Assembly (NCBI RefSeq): GCF_000193735.1
Contig: NZ_AEPF01000010.1
Location: 1 to 64,000 of the forward strand
DNA: 64,000 nt
Source of the DNA: Neisseria sicca 4320
Lineage (GTDB): Bacteria > Pseudomonadota > Gammaproteobacteria > Burkholderiales > Neisseriaceae
Reading direction: 5' to 3'
Of this stretch, positions 43,610 through 52,300 are shown piece after piece. The notes under the pieces were generated by a model, which made no database searches, was not told the origin of the DNA, and was given only the letters and a program-made list of their open reading frames with translations. Both the position numbers and the translations under genes were made by a program. Position 1 is the first letter of the stretch. Every line of letters begins with the position of its first letter.

Positions 43610-44140
43610 ATGACCGCCCTTGTCTCTCTTGATTTATTCAAACAGCGACTAGGCGTTACCCACGATAAGCAGGATGGATATTTCCAAACCCTGCTTAACG
43701 GGGTATCGGCGGCTGTTGAAGCCTATATCGGGCGCAAACTCGAAGCGGCTGACTACGTCGAGCGTTACAACGGCAACGGTAAAAACCGCATCGTCCTGAA
43801 TCAATACCCTGTCTTGTCCGTGTCGTCCGTGAAAATCAATGGGCGCATGGCGAACGACTGGGATTTTGATAATTGGCTGCTGATACGTCATGCCTGTTTT
43901 GCACAGGGAATCCGAAACGTCGAAGTATCGTACCGCGCGGGCTATGAAACCATACCCGCCGATATTCAGGAAGCTATCTTGATTATTGCAACGCAGCGCA
44001 TGAACGAAATCGAGAACAAGGGCGTACAGTCGAAAACACTTGCAGGCGAAACCATCTCGTTTTCAACGTTCAGCGAGTCGGGTGGTATGCCGCCGTCAGC
44101 GTTTGCGATACTCAATGAGTACAAGCGGAAAGGCGTGTGA
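43610..44140 (+). CDS. Head-tail connector (gp6-like)
   Basis: 176 residues. SLDLFKQRLGVTHDKQDGYFQTLLNGVSAAVEAYIGRKLEAADYVERYNG and ILIIATQRMNEIENKG are typical of the helical HK97 gp6/SPP1 gp15 connector family that rings the portal. It starts two bases after the preceding stop and overlaps the next start. Confidence 0.8.
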   Translation: MTALVSLDLFKQRLGVTHDKQDGYFQTLLNGVSAAVEAYIGRKLEAADYVERYNGNGKNRIVLNQYPVLSVSSVKINGRMANDWDFDNWLLIRHACFAQGIRNVEVSYRAGYETIPADIQEAILIIATQRMNEIENKGVQSKTLAGETISFSTFSESGGMPPSAFAILNEYKRKGV

Positions 44141-44622
44141 TGCTGAAGATGGAATTTATCGGCGGCGATGTTTTGGTGGCGTTATTGCGAGCATATGGCG
44201 ACAAGGTTCAGACGGCTATCGTGAAGTCTGTCGCACGGTCGGCGTTGAAGTTGCAAAGCGAAGTCATGGAAAACCGCCTGTCTGGACAGGTTCTGAATGT
44301 ACGGACGGGCAATCTTCGTCGGTCGATACACCAGCGCGTAACCAACACGGGCAGCGCGGTAATCGGCGAAGTCAACACAAACGTCCGCTACGGCAAGGCA
44401 CATGAATATGGTTTTGCCGGGACGGTCAATGTGAAAGCCTCTTTACGGCAGGTTCGCCAAGCGTTCGGACGCCCGCTGAAATCCCCGCGATATGTTCAGG
44501 TTCGCGCGCATTCCCGCAATGTACGCCTGCCTGAGCGGTCGTTTTTACGGACGGCTTTGCGCGATATGAAGCCTGAGATTGAAGCCGATTTGAGAAATTC
44601 CGTGAAAGGGGCATTGCAATGA
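44140..44622 (+). CDS. HK97 gp10-like tail-completion protein
   Basis: 160 residues. MEFIGGDVLVALLRAYGDKVQTAIVKSVARSALKLQSEVMEN, then VRTGNLRRSIHQRV and GYGKAHEYGFAG-like text (RYGKAHEYGF) mark the gp10 family. The ATG at 44140 overlaps the preceding TGA as TGATG; a GTG one codon earlier is possible. It overlaps the next gene by four bases. Confidence 0.82.
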   Translation: MLKMEFIGGDVLVALLRAYGDKVQTAIVKSVARSALKLQSEVMENRLSGQVLNVRTGNLRRSIHQRVTNTGSAVIGEVNTNVRYGKAHEYGFAGTVNVKASLRQVRQAFGRPLKSPRYVQVRAHSRNVRLPERSFLRTALRDMKPEIEADLRNSVKGALQ

Positions 44623-45047
44623 ACCGCGAAGCGATTTATTCCGCGCTGTGGGCAAAGCTGGACGCACTGGACGGCTTTGTAACCAAAAGCCGCAAACTGC
44701 TGCACTGGAACGACGTGAAACGCTACGACCAGCCCGCGTTATTCATGGCGCAGGGCGATATGCAGGCGGTAACGTTGACAGGGCAGGAAACCAAGTGGAT
44801 TTTGCGCGTCGATGTTTACCTGTACGTCCAAACGTCAGGCGAGCCGCCCGCGCCCATTATGAATCCGCTGATTGACGCGGTGTGCGATACCGTGAACGCC
44901 GTCCACCCTATCACGGGCAAGACGGCTTTAGCGGTTGATGGTGCGGACATTGAGTATTGCCGCGTTGAGGGTACGGTGGAAACAGACGAGGGAACGCTTG
45001 GCGAGCAGGCGGTCTGTATTATTCCGATTATGATTTGCGCCGCGTAA
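44619..45047 (+). CDS. Probable tail terminator protein (142 aa)
   Basis: An alpha/beta protein with MNREAIYSALWAKLDALDGFVTKSRKLLHWNDVKRYDQPALFMAQGD, then VDVYLYVQTSG and a C-terminal strand AVCIIPIMICAA. Size and place, between the gp10-like gene and the major tail protein, match the gpU-type tail terminator. No exact motif is visible. Confidence 0.7.
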   Translation: MNREAIYSALWAKLDALDGFVTKSRKLLHWNDVKRYDQPALFMAQGDMQAVTLTGQETKWILRVDVYLYVQTSGEPPAPIMNPLIDAVCDTVNAVHPITGKTALAVDGADIEYCRVEGTVETDEGTLGEQAVCIIPIMICAA

Positions 45048-45075
45048 TGCGGTTTTATTTTGGAAAGGAAATGTC

Positions 45076-45849
45076 ATGCAGTTGACGTTTGGTAGCGGCG
45101 AGGTTTTCGCCGAAATGATTACGGATGCCTATGGCAACCGTGTACAGAACGCAACGCCCGTGCGAATCATGGGCTTGCAGGAAATGTCCGTCGATTTGTC
45201 GGCGGAATTGAAAGAGTTCTACGGTCAAAACCGATTTGCTTTGGCGGTTGCACAAGGTAAGGTCAAAGTGTCGGGCAAATTCAAGGGCGCACTGATTAAC
45301 GGTCTCGCCCTGAATACCCTGTTCTTCGGCGCGGAATATGCAACCGGAACCATGAAAGCAATTTGGGCGGATGTTGCAGGTAAGGCTATCCCTACAAGCG
45401 GCGCATATACCGTCCAAGCAGCCGCCCCTAACGGCGGACGCTTCGTGGAAGACGCAGGCGTGATGGGTAGCGACGGCACGGCATACGTCAAAGTAGCGAG
45501 CAATCCGACAGCCGGTCAATACATGGTGTCGGCAACAGGCTTATACACCTTCGCCGAAGCGGATAAGGGTAAAACCGTCTATCCGAGCTTCACCTACACC
45601 CAAACCATGCCGTCAGCCAAGAAACTTGAACTGACCAACTTGGCGATGGGCAACACGCCGACCTTTAAGCTGAAATACCTGACGCAGTTCAAGGGCAAAA
45701 AAGCCCTGCTGGAACTGGAAAGCGTAACCAGCGGCAAACTGGGCTTGTTCTCGACCAAAAACGACGACTTTTCCGTCCCTGAAATCGACTTCACGGCGCA
45801 AACCGATGAAGCGGGCTTTAAAGTCGGTACGTTGTGGATCCAAGAGTAA
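45076..45849 (+). CDS. Major tail (tube) protein
   Basis: 257 residues, beta-rich. MQLTFGSGEVFAEMITDAYGNRVQNATPVRIMGLQEMSVDLSAELKEFYGQNRFALAVAQGKVKVSGKFKGALI resembles the tube proteins of siphoviruses, with an Ala/Thr/Gly-rich middle that may form an Ig-like surface extension. AAAGGA precedes the start. A strong hairpin follows the stop. Confidence 0.82.
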   Translation: MQLTFGSGEVFAEMITDAYGNRVQNATPVRIMGLQEMSVDLSAELKEFYGQNRFALAVAQGKVKVSGKFKGALINGLALNTLFFGAEYATGTMKAIWADVAGKAIPTSGAYTVQAAAPNGGRFVEDAGVMGSDGTAYVKVASNPTAGQYMVSATGLYTFAEADKGKTVYPSFTYTQTMPSAKKLELTNLAMGNTPTFKLKYLTQFKGKKALLELESVTSGKLGLFSTKNDDFSVPEIDFTAQTDEAGFKVGTLWIQE

Positions 45850-45856
45850 TCCATGC

Positions 45857-45886
45857 AGACCGTCCGAAAGGGCGGTCTTTTTATTT
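45857..45886 (+). terminator. Terminator-like hairpin after the major tail gene
   Basis: AGACCGTCC (45857-45865) and GGGCGGTCT (45870-45878) pair around GAAA, followed by TTTTTATTT. It may reduce expression of distal tail genes relative to the tube protein. Confidence 0.75.
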
Positions 45887-45908
45887 GACCTGAATCAAGG
45901 AAACAAAA

Positions 45909-46238
45909 ATGACAGTACGAATTAAAGGCGTAACCGTTGAACTGAACGGCACAAATTACGTTATCCCACCTATCGCACTCGGCGCGCTGGAGCAGTTGCA
46001 GGAGCGCATCGGCGCATTTGACGGCAACGTCCAAGACGCCAAACAAATCTCTACCGTTATCGACTGCGCCTATGCCGCCCTGCGCCGAAATTATCCCGAT
46101 ATGACGCGCGAACAGGTCGCAGATTTGATTGATATTGCCAATATGGGCGACGTATTTGCCGCCGTGATGGACGTTTCGGGACTGAAACGCAAAGAGCAGG
46201 AAGCCGCACAAGCGGGGGAAGTTCAGGCGGCGGACTGA
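45909..46238 (+). CDS. Tail assembly chaperone (gpG-like)
   Basis: 109 residues, helical: TVELNGTNYVIPPIALGALEQLQERIGAF, YAALRRNYPDMTREQVADLIDIANMGDVFAAVMDVSGLKRKEQEAAQAG. This is the first member of the usual two-frame chaperone pair. Near its end the run GCGGGGGAA (from 46212) offers a site where ribosomes could slip to the -1 frame, which continues into the next ORF. Confidence 0.8.
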   Translation: MTVRIKGVTVELNGTNYVIPPIALGALEQLQERIGAFDGNVQDAKQISTVIDCAYAALRRNYPDMTREQVADLIDIANMGDVFAAVMDVSGLKRKEQEAAQAGEVQAAD

Positions 46239-46249
46239 GTTTCGGCGCG

Positions 46250-46516
46250 ATGATTGCCCACGTCTGCGCCTCTACGGGGTGGACGTGGGACTACGTCGCC
46301 GACAACTTGGATTTGCCGCGCATCAAACATCTGAACGAGTATTGGCGCGAACACCCGCCCGTGCATATCTTGGTAGCGTCGTACATGGGCATTAAGCCGT
46401 CGTCAGGCGTCGTACAGAGCGAAACGGACGAAGCCGAAGCCATCGGCATGCTTGGCGGTAACAAACTGTCTGAAGACGAATTTGATGCCTTGCTGAAAGC
46501 GAAAGGAATCATCTAA
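46250..46516 (+). CDS. Second tail chaperone frame (gpGT-like C-terminal extension)
   Basis: Text MIAHVCASTGWTWDYVADNLDLPRIKHLNEYWREHPPVH resembles the T part of G/GT chaperone pairs. No ribosome binding site precedes the ATG at 46250. The same frame is open upstream through 46212, inside the preceding gene, in the -1 register. Translation by frameshift as a fusion is therefore likely. A stand-alone protein of 88 residues is the alternative. Confidence 0.65.
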   Translation: MIAHVCASTGWTWDYVADNLDLPRIKHLNEYWREHPPVHILVASYMGIKPSSGVVQSETDEAEAIGMLGGNKLSEDEFDALLKAKGII

Positions 46517-47116
46517 ATGGGCAATGCGATTTTTCCCACGTTTCCCGGCTTGAAGTGGGGGCGGAAAAAAACGGCGGTATGGAGTACCGGGACGCAGAAA
46601 TCGGCAAGCGGCCGTGAATTGCGAACCGCTTACTACACTTACCCGCAATGGCGGTTTTCGCTGTCTTTCGAGGTATTGCGGACAAAAGCGTCTGTAAATG
46701 AATTGGAACGGCTGGCAGGATTCTTCAACGCCCGCAAAGGCAGCTTTGAAAGTTTTCTGTATGAAGACCCAACCGACAACGCCGTAACCGATCAGCCTAT
46801 TGGAAACACGGTGCAAGGCGTTACGCGCTATCAGCTTGTCCGTTCGATTGGTGGATTTATCGAGCCTGTGTTGGCTGTCAAGGAGCGACCCGCCGTCAAA
46901 GTGGGCGGCGTAGCGTTGACGTATGGGCGCGATTATTCCGTTACCGATAAGGGCGTTTTGGTTTTCAACACGCCACAAACGCCGGGTCGTCCGATTACAT
47001 GGACAGGCGGTTTTTATTTCCGCGTGCGATTTGCGTCTGATACGGTGGATTTTGAAAACGTTTTGGGCAGCCTGTGGGCAGCCAAAAAGATTGAGTTTAC
47101 GAGCGTGAAGTTATGA
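46517..47116 (+). CDS. DUF2460-type distal tail protein
   Basis: 199 residues. FPTFPGLKWGRKKTAVWSTGTQKSASGRELRTAYYTYPQWRFSLSFEVLR and LAGFFNARKGSFESFLYEDPTDNAV are typical of the DUF2460/GTA gp12 family, which forms the first ring below the tail tube. It follows the chaperones directly; the tape measure normally expected here is missing. It overlaps the next gene by four bases. Confidence 0.87.
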   Translation: MGNAIFPTFPGLKWGRKKTAVWSTGTQKSASGRELRTAYYTYPQWRFSLSFEVLRTKASVNELERLAGFFNARKGSFESFLYEDPTDNAVTDQPIGNTVQGVTRYQLVRSIGGFIEPVLAVKERPAVKVGGVALTYGRDYSVTDKGVLVFNTPQTPGRPITWTGGFYFRVRFASDTVDFENVLGSLWAAKKIEFTSVKL

Positions 47117-48399
47117 AGACAGCGACAAAAGAACTAATTGACTTGCTGCACGGTAGCGACGAGTTTCAGATGGCGGATTTGTACACCATCACGCTTTCGG
47201 GCGGGCAGGTGCTGCGCCATACCAGCGCAGATATGCCCGTCGTTTGGGATGGGCAGACCTACGAAGCGCATAAGCTGATCATTAAGCGCGGGGCAACCCG
47301 TATCGCTGTCGGCTTGGACGTGGATTCCAACACCCTGCAAATCGCTTCCGACCCTGATTACAGGCTTGAGGGCTTGCAATGGGCTGAAGCTGCTTTGGGC
47401 GGCGTATTGGACGGCGCACGGGTCAAGATAGACCGCGTATTCTTCGGTGTTGGCGCATCATCTATCGGCAACATGGTAGAGGATGCAAACGCAATCCTAG
47501 AGGTGTCGGGCGTGAATCGAACCGAGACCAAGACGCTGCAAGTTCGTGGCGATTTGCCGAATGAGTTTGTTTTGTCATGTGATATTGCGCTTGAAAACGC
47601 TACATCAATCTACGGTAAACCCTATCCGCGTATCGGTGCCGAATTGTCTGTAACCTATACGGATAATTCCGTCGGCTATTTTAGTTGCTGGTACGAAGAT
47701 GCGGTCAGCGGTAGTACAAAAACGCTGTCTGATCGCATTTCGGCAAAACACCAAATCCCCGCAGGTAAGACGGTCAAGGAAATACACAGCCTGATTTTAC
47801 AGGCACGATACCAAACGTCTGATTCCATCAGGATTTCAGGCGTTGATTTGCGGTCGGTTGCCGATGTTAACGGCTCTCTTGCCGAACTTCGCCCCGTCGG
47901 TGCTGTGAATATCTTTTCGGGGCGCGTGTCGGATGTATCGGGTAGTAGGTCGTCGGTAAAGGTTGACGTCAAATCTGACATCGAGCTTTTGAACGTATCA
48001 AGCCCGCGCAACATCTATCAGGCGGGCTGCATGAGAACGCTCTATGACGAGGGCTGTAAAGTCAACCGCGAAAAATTCACGGTGGACGGTCGCGTAACCG
48101 AAAACAGCCAAACAGGCAATGCGCTGAAACACAATCTGACGCAGCCTGACGGGTGGTTTTCGCAGGGCGTGATTAAGTTTACGAGCGGTCGAAACGCAGG
48201 CTTGAGCAGGACGGTTAAGGCGCATAACGGCAATACGTTTGAATTTGCCCTACGCCTGCCCTACCCGCCGCAAGCGGGTGATGTGTTTAAGGTTTATCCG
48301 GGCTGCAACAAACGTCAGGATACCTGCAAAAACAAATTTAACAACGTCGTGCATTTTCGCGGATTCCCGTATATCCCGTCTGCTGACACGGTGGTTTAA
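47113..48399 (+). CDS. DUF2163-type tail hub protein with an inserted extra domain
   Basis: 428 residues. The ends are a normal DUF2163/GTA gp13 protein: FQMADLYTITLSGGQVLRHTS at the start and IYQAGCMRTLYDEGCKVNREKF, then VYPGCNKRQDTCKNKFNNVVHFRGFPYIP at the end, with the conserved Cys residues. Between about residues 125 and 260 an extra beta domain is inserted (KPYPRIGAELSVTYTDNSVG, QARYQTSDSIRISGVDL). The same domain appears in the tail tip protein at 49389. Confidence 0.85.
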   Translation: MKTATKELIDLLHGSDEFQMADLYTITLSGGQVLRHTSADMPVVWDGQTYEAHKLIIKRGATRIAVGLDVDSNTLQIASDPDYRLEGLQWAEAALGGVLDGARVKIDRVFFGVGASSIGNMVEDANAILEVSGVNRTETKTLQVRGDLPNEFVLSCDIALENATSIYGKPYPRIGAELSVTYTDNSVGYFSCWYEDAVSGSTKTLSDRISAKHQIPAGKTVKEIHSLILQARYQTSDSIRISGVDLRSVADVNGSLAELRPVGAVNIFSGRVSDVSGSRSSVKVDVKSDIELLNVSSPRNIYQAGCMRTLYDEGCKVNREKFTVDGRVTENSQTGNALKHNLTQPDGWFSQGVIKFTSGRNAGLSRTVKAHNGNTFEFALRLPYPPQAGDVFKVYPGCNKRQDTCKNKFNNVVHFRGFPYIPSADTVV

Positions 48400-48411
48400 A
48401 GGTCGTCTGAA

Positions 48412-48843
48412 ATGGATTTGAGAGAGCAAATCATCGAAGAGGCGCGGTCATGGCTTGGTACGCCCTATCATCATTTCGCAATGGTCAAGGGCGCGGGCGT
48501 GGATTGTGCCATGTTGCTTGTCGGAGTTTACGGTGCGGTCGGTATCGTCCCCGATGACTTCACGCCGCCCAAATATTCCCGTGACTGGCATCTACACCGC
48601 GACACGGAGCGGTATTTGGAAGTCATCGCCAAGTTTTGCAAGGAAACGGACGACCCAAAGCCCGGTGACATTGCTATGTGGAAGTTCGGGCGCACGTTTA
48701 GTCATTCCGCCATTTTGGTTGGCGACGGCAAGATTATCCACAGCTACATCGGGCGCGGCGTGGTTTTGGACGACATCAATCAGCCCGAACTTGACGGGCG
48801 CGAAGTGAAATTTTTTACGTTGGAGGCATTTCATGAACATTGA
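48412..48843 (+). CDS. NlpC/P60 tail peptidase
   Basis: 143 residues. Cys-protease motif GAGVDCAMLLVGVYG (catalytic Cys), then FSHSAILVGDGKIIHSYIG (His). It probably cuts peptidoglycan stems during DNA entry, as in GTA gp14 and lambda gpK. The whole gap before its ATG is an uptake 12-mer (48400-48411). It overlaps the next gene by 11 bases. Confidence 0.9.
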   Translation: MDLREQIIEEARSWLGTPYHHFAMVKGAGVDCAMLLVGVYGAVGIVPDDFTPPKYSRDWHLHRDTERYLEVIAKFCKETDDPKPGDIAMWKFGRTFSHSAILVGDGKIIHSYIGRGVVLDDINQPELDGREVKFFTLEAFHEH

Positions 48844-49372
48844 AGTATCAGCCTACGGGCTTGGCGGCGGTAGCGGTGGCAGCGGTGGCGGCAGTTATGA
48901 CGACACAGCAATCAAACAGGAATTGTCACGAATCAGGCAGGCGGTAGCAGCTTTGCCGAGCGGCGCGCCGTATGACGACGCCGAAATCAAAAAAGAACTG
49001 GAAGCCGTCAAGAAGCAACTTTCTGACCTGCCTAAGGGCGGTGGTGCAACATACGACGACAGCGACTTGCGAAAACAGCTTGCCGCCGCCGTAGCGCGTA
49101 TCGATGAAATTGCTGACACCCGCAAAGAGTATCAGGCGGCGTATATCGCGCGGGCGGACTTCCTGACAAATCCTGCAAACAATGAATTTATGACGGTCAA
49201 GTTCAAAAAACCGTTCAGCAAAAAGCCGTTTGTCAAAGTGACTTTGGACTTGGTAACCGTACAAGCACGGCTGACCTATCAGGCAAACGCGACAGAAACA
49301 GGTTTCGATATTGCAACCAACTACGCAGGCTCTTTGCTTGGCTTGTGGTACGAGGCGCATTTAGTAGATTGA
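48833..49372 (+). CDS. Tail protein with Gly-rich start and coiled coil (179 aa)
   Basis: A GLGGGSGGSGGGSYDD linker, then two repeats of the type YDDAEIKKELEAVKKQLSDLPKG, indicate a short trimeric coiled coil. The C-terminal ~80 residues (FLTNPANNEFMTVKFKKPFSKKPFVKVTLDL) are a beta domain. It sits between the peptidase and the tail tip protein and may be a short fibre or tip accessory. No family name can be given. Confidence 0.6.
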   Translation: MNIEVSAYGLGGGSGGSGGGSYDDTAIKQELSRIRQAVAALPSGAPYDDAEIKKELEAVKKQLSDLPKGGGATYDDSDLRKQLAAAVARIDEIADTRKEYQAAYIARADFLTNPANNEFMTVKFKKPFSKKPFVKVTLDLVTVQARLTYQANATETGFDIATNYAGSLLGLWYEAHLVD

Positions 49373-49388
49373 TATTTAGAGGTTTTCT

Positions 49389-52300
49389 ATGGGCGGTAAA
49401 TCATCAACCATTACATCGGCAGAAGAACGGATTTTATCGTTACAGGTACAACAATCGTCGCAAGGGCTTACCCTGCCTGTCATCTACGGCAGAACCCGTG
49501 TAGCCGGAAACCTGATTTGGTACGGCGACTTTGTTACCATAGAAAACAAGACCACAACACAGCAAGGCGGTAAAGGCGGCGGCGGTGTGAAGCAAGTCGA
49601 TATTGCTTACACCTACGAAGCCGCCGTCATGCTTGCTTTATGTGAGGGCGAAATTCAAGGCGTCGGTCGTATTTGGCGTGATAAGGAAAAGTTCGATTCG
49701 CTGGCACAATTGCGCCTGACGCTTATGCGCGGCGGCGACGAACAGCCGTTGTGGACGCATTTGGCGCAGGCGAAGCACCAAAACCAAGCCTTGAACTATT
49801 CCGGCACCGCCTACCTGTGCAGCCCAAATTACGAACTGACGAAATCCGCGCAAATCTACCAACACAATTTCGAGGTCATCGGGAAACTGGGCTACTCCGG
49901 CAACATTCCCGACGCAAACCCGCGCGAAATTATCCGAGACCTGCTGACAAACCAACGCTACGGCTGCGGATTTCCCGTTGACAGCATTGGCGATACCGAC
50001 CGATACAGCAACTATTGCCGCGCGGTCGGTATTTTTCTAAGCCCCGCCTACACAGAACAGGGCGAGGCGCAACGGAACATTTCCGAACTGCTGGAGCAGA
50101 CCAATAGCGCAGCGGTGTTTTCGCAAGGTCGTCTGAAAATCGTCCCCTACGGCGACGGCAATTATTCGGGCAACGGTGCGGTCTATGTTGCCGACAACAA
50201 GGCGTTATACGACCTGACCGATGACGATTTTATCGTCTCAGGCGCGGAAGACCCTGTAAGCGTCGAGCGAAAAACCAATGCCGACGCGTTTAATCAAATC
50301 CAAGTCGAGTATCTCGACCGTGATAATGACTACAACGTCGCCATCGCCGAAGTGAAAGACCAAGCGAACATCGAGCAGTACGGATTGCGCCCGAAAGAAG
50401 CCGTCAAAATGCACGGTATCTGTAACAGCAAGGTCGCGCAAAAAGTAGCCCAGCAACTCTTGCAGCGCGCCCTGTATGTCCGCAATGAATATGAGTTTAA
50501 GCTTGGCTGGAAATACTGCCTGCTTGAACCGATGGACATTGTAACCCTGACTGACGCAGGGCTTGGTTTGAATAAAACGCCCGTCCGAATCACGGAAATT
50601 GAAGAGGATGAAGAGGGTGTCCTCTCTATCAAGGCAGAAGACTACCCTGTCGGCGTTTACACAACGTCAGAATACCCAACGCAGCCGTCTTTGGGCTATT
50701 CGGCAGACTACAACGTTTCGCCGGGTAATGCCCATGCGCCTGTTATCTTTGAAGCCCCGTTGCAACTGACAGGCGGCGAACCGCAAATTTGGATGGCAAC
50801 CGCCGGTGGCGATATGTGGGGCGGTGCTGAAGTGTGGGTGTCAACCGACGGCGACAGCTACACGCGCGTCGGCGCAGTCAATCACAAAGCGCGTTTCGGC
50901 TCGCTGACGGCTGCTTTGCCGAATGGTGCGGTTTTCGACCGTACCAACACCCTGAGCGTGGAAATTTCCGCCGGGCAAATCACAGGCGGTACGGAGCAGG
51001 ACAGCCGCGATTTGCTGACGTTGTGTTATGTTGATGGCGAGTTTTTGGCATACACAAACGCTGAACTGAAAGGCGTGGGTCGTTACACGCTGGGCAACCT
51101 GACGCGCGGCGCGTATGGATCCGCTATTGACAGCCATGCGGCTGGCAGCCAGTTTGCGCGCATTGATGATACGTTGTTCAGATACACCGTTCCGCGTAAC
51201 TGGATTGGTCGCACGGTTTGGGTCAAGCTGGTTTCGTACAACGTTTTCAGCGGTGGCATCCAAGATTTATCGTCTGTTCCCGCGTATTCCTACACCATCA
51301 AGGGCGCACCGCTGGGTCAGATTCAAAACTTGCGTCTGACATCATCTTGGGCATACGGCAAAGAAGCCGTCATCGTTTGGGATAAATTGGACGGGGCAGA
51401 TACCTACGACATAGAAATCTACGCAGGCAACAGCCAACGCCGTTTACGCGCAATCAGCGGTATTGTGGACAACAGCTACACCTACACTCAAGCGGATATG
51501 AAAGCCGACGGCGGGCAGATGCGTGATGTTGTTTTCAAAGTTCGCGGTCGAGCCGTTACCAGCAAGACGGGCAACTGGGCGCAAATTGCGGCGCAAAATC
51601 CGCAACTGCAGGCATTGCAAGGCATCGCTATCGACAGCGGTTTGAAACAGGCGTTTTTTACTTGCCAAAAACCCGCTGAAGAAGACTTTGCAGGGATTAT
51701 TATTTGGGTTTCCGAAAACGCAGCTGTACCGACCACTGACGCAAACAAAGTCTATGACGGTGCGGAAACGTTTGTAACCATTGCAAAATGCAACGGCAGC
51801 CCGCTGGAGAAAGGAAAGACCTATCATCTACGCGCGGCAGGCTATGACAGCTTCGGTAAAGACGCCCTAAAAGTCAGCAACAGCGTGGCTTTTACCGTCT
51901 ATGACGTCAATACGACCGACCTGTCGGAAAGCAATCTGAACAAGTCATTGCGCGATAAAATCAACCTGATTGACAGCAACGGCACAGGCAGCGTCAACGA
52001 ACGTATCAAAAACGCGAAGGAAGACAGCAAGCGAGAAGTCCAGACCCTTTCTTCCAAGTTTGATGCGTTTGAAGTGGGCGGTAGAAACTACGCCCTGTCG
52101 ACAGGCAATAACGCAAAAGTGTTGGCCGTCAGTGGGAATAATCAGACCAAGTCCGTCAATATTGACGTTTCCCCTAATTTGGAACTGAAACAGGGCGATA
52201 ATCTGATTATCTCGTGTGATATCGAACTGACAAACGCTACATCACCGCACGCCAAACCCTACCCGCGAATCGGCGCGGAATTTTCCGTTACCTATGCCGA

